Shown in pieces: positions 61,124 through 64,000 of a DNA stretch of 64,000 nucleotides (its first letter is position 1; each line of letters opens with the position of its first letter). Source of the stretch: Gammaproteobacteria bacterium. GTDB lineage: Bacteria; Pseudomonadota; Gammaproteobacteria; Pseudomonadales; Porticoccaceae. The position numbers were made by a program, and so were the translations under genes. The notes below the pieces were generated by a model. The model saw only the letters and a list, made by a program, of their open reading frames with translations, was not told the DNA's origin and did not search any database. The stretch covers positions 124,001-188,000 of the forward strand of contig JADJET010000018.1 of the NCBI GenBank assembly GCA_016708925.1. Direction: 5' to 3'.

Positions 61124-61882
61124 TCAGCGCCCCGTCCACTTTGGCGGACGTTTTTCAAAGAAGGCCGCCACGCCTTCCTTGGCGTCGGCGGACGCATTGA
61201 TGACCTTTTTGGCCTTCGTCGTCAGCGCCCAGCCCAGTGCATCGTTGGCCGATGCCAGCGCATCAATGGCTTGCAGTGATTGTTGTACCGACACCGGGGA
61301 GTTGGCGGTGATCTGTGCGGCCAACGCCAGTGCGCCGGCCAGCGCGCCACCGGGTTCACACAGTTCGTTGACCAGCCCAAGGCGATGTCCGTCGGCGGGC
61401 GACAGCTCGGCCCCGGTGAGCATGATCTGCTTGGCGACGTTGAGCGGCAGCACCCGGCTAGCGCGAAAAATGGCGCCACTGGTGGGCACCAACCCGCGTT
61501 TGACTTCGGGCAGACCGAAACGGGCGTTGGTGGCAGCGACGACCATGTCGCAGGCCATGACGACTTCGAAACCGCCGCCAAAAGCGACACCCTCGACCGC
61601 CGCGATCAGCGGCTTGGTGCGGGTGCGGCCGACCACCCCGTAGATGCCGCCGCGGGCCGTGGGTGTTCCCGAGGTCGCGGCCATGTCGGTGCCGGCGCAG
61701 AACATGTTTGGCCCTCCGGTGATGACACCGACCCACAACTCCGGTTCGTCTTCCAGCCGGTTGAGGGCCGCGTCCAGCGCCTGGGTCATTGCGCCGTCGA
61801 TGGCGTTGCGCTTTTGGTGCCGAGTCATGGTGATGACCAGGACGTGATCGCGCACTTCAACGGTGGTTCGCTGATTGGTCAT
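61124..61882 (-). CDS. Enoyl-CoA hydratase/isomerase family protein (crotonase)
   Basis: A 252-residue crotonase-fold enzyme for a CoA thioester. Visible are RHQKRNAIDGAM near residues 21-32, the oxyanion-hole segment CAGTDMAA, and AAVEGVAFGGGFEVVMACD with the second oxyanion Gly. The catalytic position in the following helix reads EVKRGLVPTSGA, close to the hydratase subgroup. It is 353 bp upstream of the SDR gene on the same strand. Confidence 0.87.
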   Translation of the reverse strand: MTNQRTTVEVRDHVLVITMTRHQKRNAIDGAMTQALDAALNRLEDEPELWVGVITGGPNMFCAGTDMAATSGTPTARGGIYGVVGRTRTKPLIAAVEGVAFGGGFEVVMACDMVVAATNARFGLPEVKRGLVPTSGAIFRASRVLPLNVAKQIMLTGAELSPADGHRLGLVNELCEPGGALAGALALAAQITANSPVSVQQSLQAIDALASANDALGWALTTKAKKVINASADAKEGVAAFFEKRPPKWTGR

Positions 61883-62600
61883 TTTGTTCTCCGTTCAATG
61901 ATGATCTGCATTTTGTCACCAACGCGCATGGTGTGAAGCGTTGGTGCGGTTTCGACGCTATTTTGAACCGGATGAAGCCTGTTGGCTCGCGCGGTACGGT
62001 CATTTTTTGGCACTGGAAATTCTTGTTAAAAAATCCCGCTGTCAGGCGGGCGTTTCGATGTTGCTGGATTTACCGGGTGGTTAAAGGTTCGCTGTCTCGG
62101 TCATGCGCGCCTCGAACGGCGACTTCGGGAGGTGTGTGCTGAAGTGGCAAGGTGCGAAACCGGTCAACACCGGGAAACTAACAAAAAATCCCGACCCGAC
62201 AAGGATCGGGATTTCACATCATGGTGGTGGGGTGGAACCCCGCATCAAACGACTATTGAAAGTACGGAATCGAAGCGCTGCGGGCTGCTGCGAACCAGTG
62301 CGAACTCAATCGAAAAGTCTGCCGGAGCGCCCTTCGGCGTCGGACGATCAAGCAGGTTTATCGCTTTGATTGGTGTCCGGAAAGGCTGCTCAACCTCGTC
62401 TGCTTTCCAGCCCCAGTTCAGTTCCCAAGGGCGGAATTGAACGCGTGTCCGTCGCGTCGACCAAAAGCACACCCATTTACACCCATTTAGGACGCGCGGC
62501 ACCGGCCCGGAACCCTCTTGCGGCGAATGGCGCCATCTTTCTCCGCATCACATGCGGTGAATAACTTGCGCATGCGGAGAATCTAGCCGATAATCTCCGC
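61883..62600. other. Gene-poor stretch upstream of fic
   Basis: 718 bp with no gene I can support. It contains a terminator-like hairpin at 62186-62214, a tandem ACACCCATTT repeat (about 62468-62488), and the fic promoter region. A minus-strand 85-residue frame at 62245-62502 has no recognisable domain. The composition suggests a decayed region. Confidence 0.5.
62183..62214 (-). terminator. Palindromic hairpin, terminator-like on the minus strand
   Basis: AAATCCCGA (62186-62194) pairs perfectly with TCGGGATTT (62206-62214). On the minus strand the stem ends in a run of six T. No minus-strand gene ends just upstream of it, so its client is unclear. Confidence 0.5.
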
Positions 62601-62602
62601 AT
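62540..62602 (+). promoter_or_regulatory. fic promoter with repeated operator-like motif overlapping the start codon
   Basis: TTGCGC (62566-62571) and GATAAT (62589-62594) are 17 bp apart. The motif TCTCCGCAT occurs at 62540-62548 and 62594-62602, and its reverse complement ATGCGGAGA at 62572-62580; a half site ATGCGG is at 62552-62557. The last copy includes the first two bases of the ATG. The predicted transcript would start at or next to the ATG. Confidence 0.65.
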
Positions 62603-63760
62603 GAATAGCGGTGATTACAAATACATCTGGCAGGCCAGCGACTGGCCGACCTGGCGCTTCAACCTGGCAGCTCTGGCTGGACCCATGGCCGAGGTCAGTC
62701 GTGCCCAGGGGCTCCTGATGGGCCGTCTGGCCGACGTCGGCATGGCGCTGCGCGATCAGGCCAGCCTCGCGGCGCTCACCGAGGACGTGGTCAAGACCAG
62801 CGAGATCGAGGGCGAGCAGCTCAACGTCGAATCCGTGCGCTCGTCCATCGCCCGTAGGCTCGGCGTGGACATCGGCGCCTTGGCCCCGGTGGATCGGCAC
62901 GTCGAAGGCATGGTCGAGATGGTGCTCGATGCCACCGTCAACTGCCATGCTCCGGTGTCGCGGGAGCGGCTGTTCGGCTGGCATGCCGCGCTGTTTCCCA
63001 CCGGCTACTCCGGACTCTCCAAGATCAAGGTCGGCGCCTGGCGCGACGATGCCAGCGGTCCGATGCAGGTGGTGTCTGGCCCCATCGGCCGTCAGCGCGT
63101 GCATTTCGAGGCACCGCCTGCTGACCGTCTGGAAGCCGAAACCAGCAGCTTCCTCGACTGGGTGAATGACGCATCGAGCGAGCCACCGCTGATCAAGGCT
63201 GGCCTCGGCCATCTGTGGTTCGTAACCCTGCACCCGTTTGACGACGGCAATGGTCGTATCGCCCGGGCCATCGGTGATCTGCTGCTGGCGCGTGCCGATG
63301 GCAGTCCGCAGCGGTTCTACAGTTTGTCGGCGCAGATCCAGCGCGAACGCAAGGCTTACTACGACGTCCTGGAGCGGACCCAGAAAAATTTGCCGGAGCC
63401 GATGGATGTCAACCGGTCATGGACGTCGAGTGGCTCGCCTGGTTCCTCGATACCCTCCATCGCGCCGTCGACCAGGCTCAGCACACGCTTGATGCCGTGC
63501 TGACCAAGGCGCGGTTCTGGCAGCACTGGGCAATCACGGCATTGAACGAGCGACAGATGAAGCTGCTCAATCGACTGCTCGACGGCTTCGAAGGCAAGCT
63601 GACCAGCAGCAAGTGGGCGGCCATTGCCAAGTGTTCGCCGGACACGGCGCTGCGCGATATCAACGATCTGCTGACGCGGGGCGTGCTGCGGAAATCGGAT
63701 GCAGGCGGGCGCAGTACAAGCTATGAATTGGATGAACCTCCAGCGGGGGAGCGCACATGA
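62601..63760 (+). CDS. Fic-domain AMPylase with DUF4172 N-terminus and C-terminal winged helix, frameshifted
   Basis: Likely transfers AMP to a target protein. The ~386-residue product is read in two frames joined near 63411-63415 by one missing base. Residues 1-100 form a DUF4172-type region with the self-inhibitory motif TSEIEG (T66, E70, G71). The Fic motif HPFDDGNGRIAR at 211-222 is complete. The second frame (VMDVEWLAWFLDTLHRAVDQ onward) ends in a winged helix with SKWAAIAKCSPDTALRDIN, which may bind the promoter repeats. It overlaps the next gene by 4 bp. Confidence 0.85.
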
Positions 63761-63957
63761 ATGAAGACGTCAACGACGATGAGACTGCCCCCGGCGGTTC
63801 AGTCGAAAATGCATTTTTGGATCTACTCGACCAGGACATCGCCGCGCACCCTGAACGCTTGCAGCCAATCACTCCCGACTTGGCACGACGCGCGCAATCG
63901 CTGGTCGGAGGCGTCTCGGTAGACTTCGATATTCCATTGCCGCACGACGTCGCATAA
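63757..63957 (+). CDS. Small protein resembling the C-terminal part of PrlF-type antitoxins
   Basis: A 66-residue acidic protein. LLDQDIAAHPERLQPIT and RRAQSLVGGVSVDFDIPLP closely resemble the C-terminal tail of PrlF family antitoxins, recognised from memory of the family. The N-terminal AbrB-like DNA-binding domain is missing; instead there are ~15 variable residues. It starts in the ATGA overlap with fic, so it is co-translated with it. A toxin partner such as YhaV, if any, would lie beyond the right edge. Confidence 0.6.
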   Translation: MNEDVNDDETAPGGSVENAFLDLLDQDIAAHPERLQPITPDLARRAQSLVGGVSVDFDIPLPHDVA

Positions 63958-64000
63958 GCCCAATCCGCTTGGAAACCGCTTGGCTCGCGGGCCGAACAGC

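Noticed and set aside
62245..62502. Possible integrase fragment upstream of fic
   Set aside because: The frame lacks the tyrosine or serine recombinase motifs; nothing beyond position suggests it.

Overview
The window reads as chromosome of a GC-rich gammaproteobacterium. The strongest evidence is the block from 28.8 to 59.5 kb, which has the classic gammaproteobacterial order glnD, map, rpsB, tsf, pyrH, frr, uppS, cdsA, dxr, rseP, bamA, skp, lpxD, fabZ, lpxA, lpxB, rnhB, dnaE, accA, tilS. Upstream of it lie dapC, nth, a yffB-like gene, dapD and dapE. I cannot name the genus from the sequence alone.

Layout. 0-10.2 kb: end of pdxB, alaA, msrB, tRNA-Glu and tRNA-Gly, the yadG-yadH ABC exporter pair, queF, a membrane-anchored adenylate cyclase, tRNA-Ser, two Nudix hydrolases, a gamma carbonic anhydrase, a DUF1289 protein and ypjD. 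10.3-23.4 kb: an accessory block with degraded insertion-sequence ends at both borders, placed between ypjD and ffh, which are neighbours in many gammaproteobacteria. One half carries katG, oxyR, a ZIP metal transporter, dps and a persulfide-dioxygenase-like hydrolase. The other half is a tightly coupled minus-strand operon: 1-Cys peroxiredoxin, a cbb3-type oxidase (CcoN with a CcoS-like N-terminus, then CcoO), a mono-haem cytochrome c, a DUF3365 cytochrome, an HMA metallochaperone-like protein and a CcoI-type metal P-type ATPase. Together they suggest H2O2 and sulfide/persulfide defence combined with high-affinity oxygen respiration and copper supply for the oxidase. 23.5-28.8 kb: ffh, two glutathione S-transferases, a phosphotriesterase-family hydrolase and a GT25 glycosyltransferase. 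28.8-36.1 kb: lysine/diaminopimelate genes, nth and glnD. 36.1-58.6 kb: translation factors, isoprenoid, envelope and lipid A genes, dnaE, accA and tilS. 58.7-64 kb: a D-Ala-D-Ala endopeptidase, a short-chain dehydrogenase, a crotonase, a gene-poor stretch, and a Fic-domain gene coupled to a small protein resembling the C-terminal part of PrlF antitoxins.

Two points stand out. First, at least eight genes, including the normally essential map and accA, are broken by single-base indels, most of them in short homopolymer runs. This looks more like uncorrected sequencing or assembly error than gene decay, and the protein ends in these genes should be read with that in mind. Second, the most interesting biology is the IS-bordered respiratory and oxidative-stress block (with a MerR-type promoter dyad but no merR gene), and the fic promoter, where a repeated operator-like motif fills the spacer and overlaps the start codon of what looks like a leaderless message.
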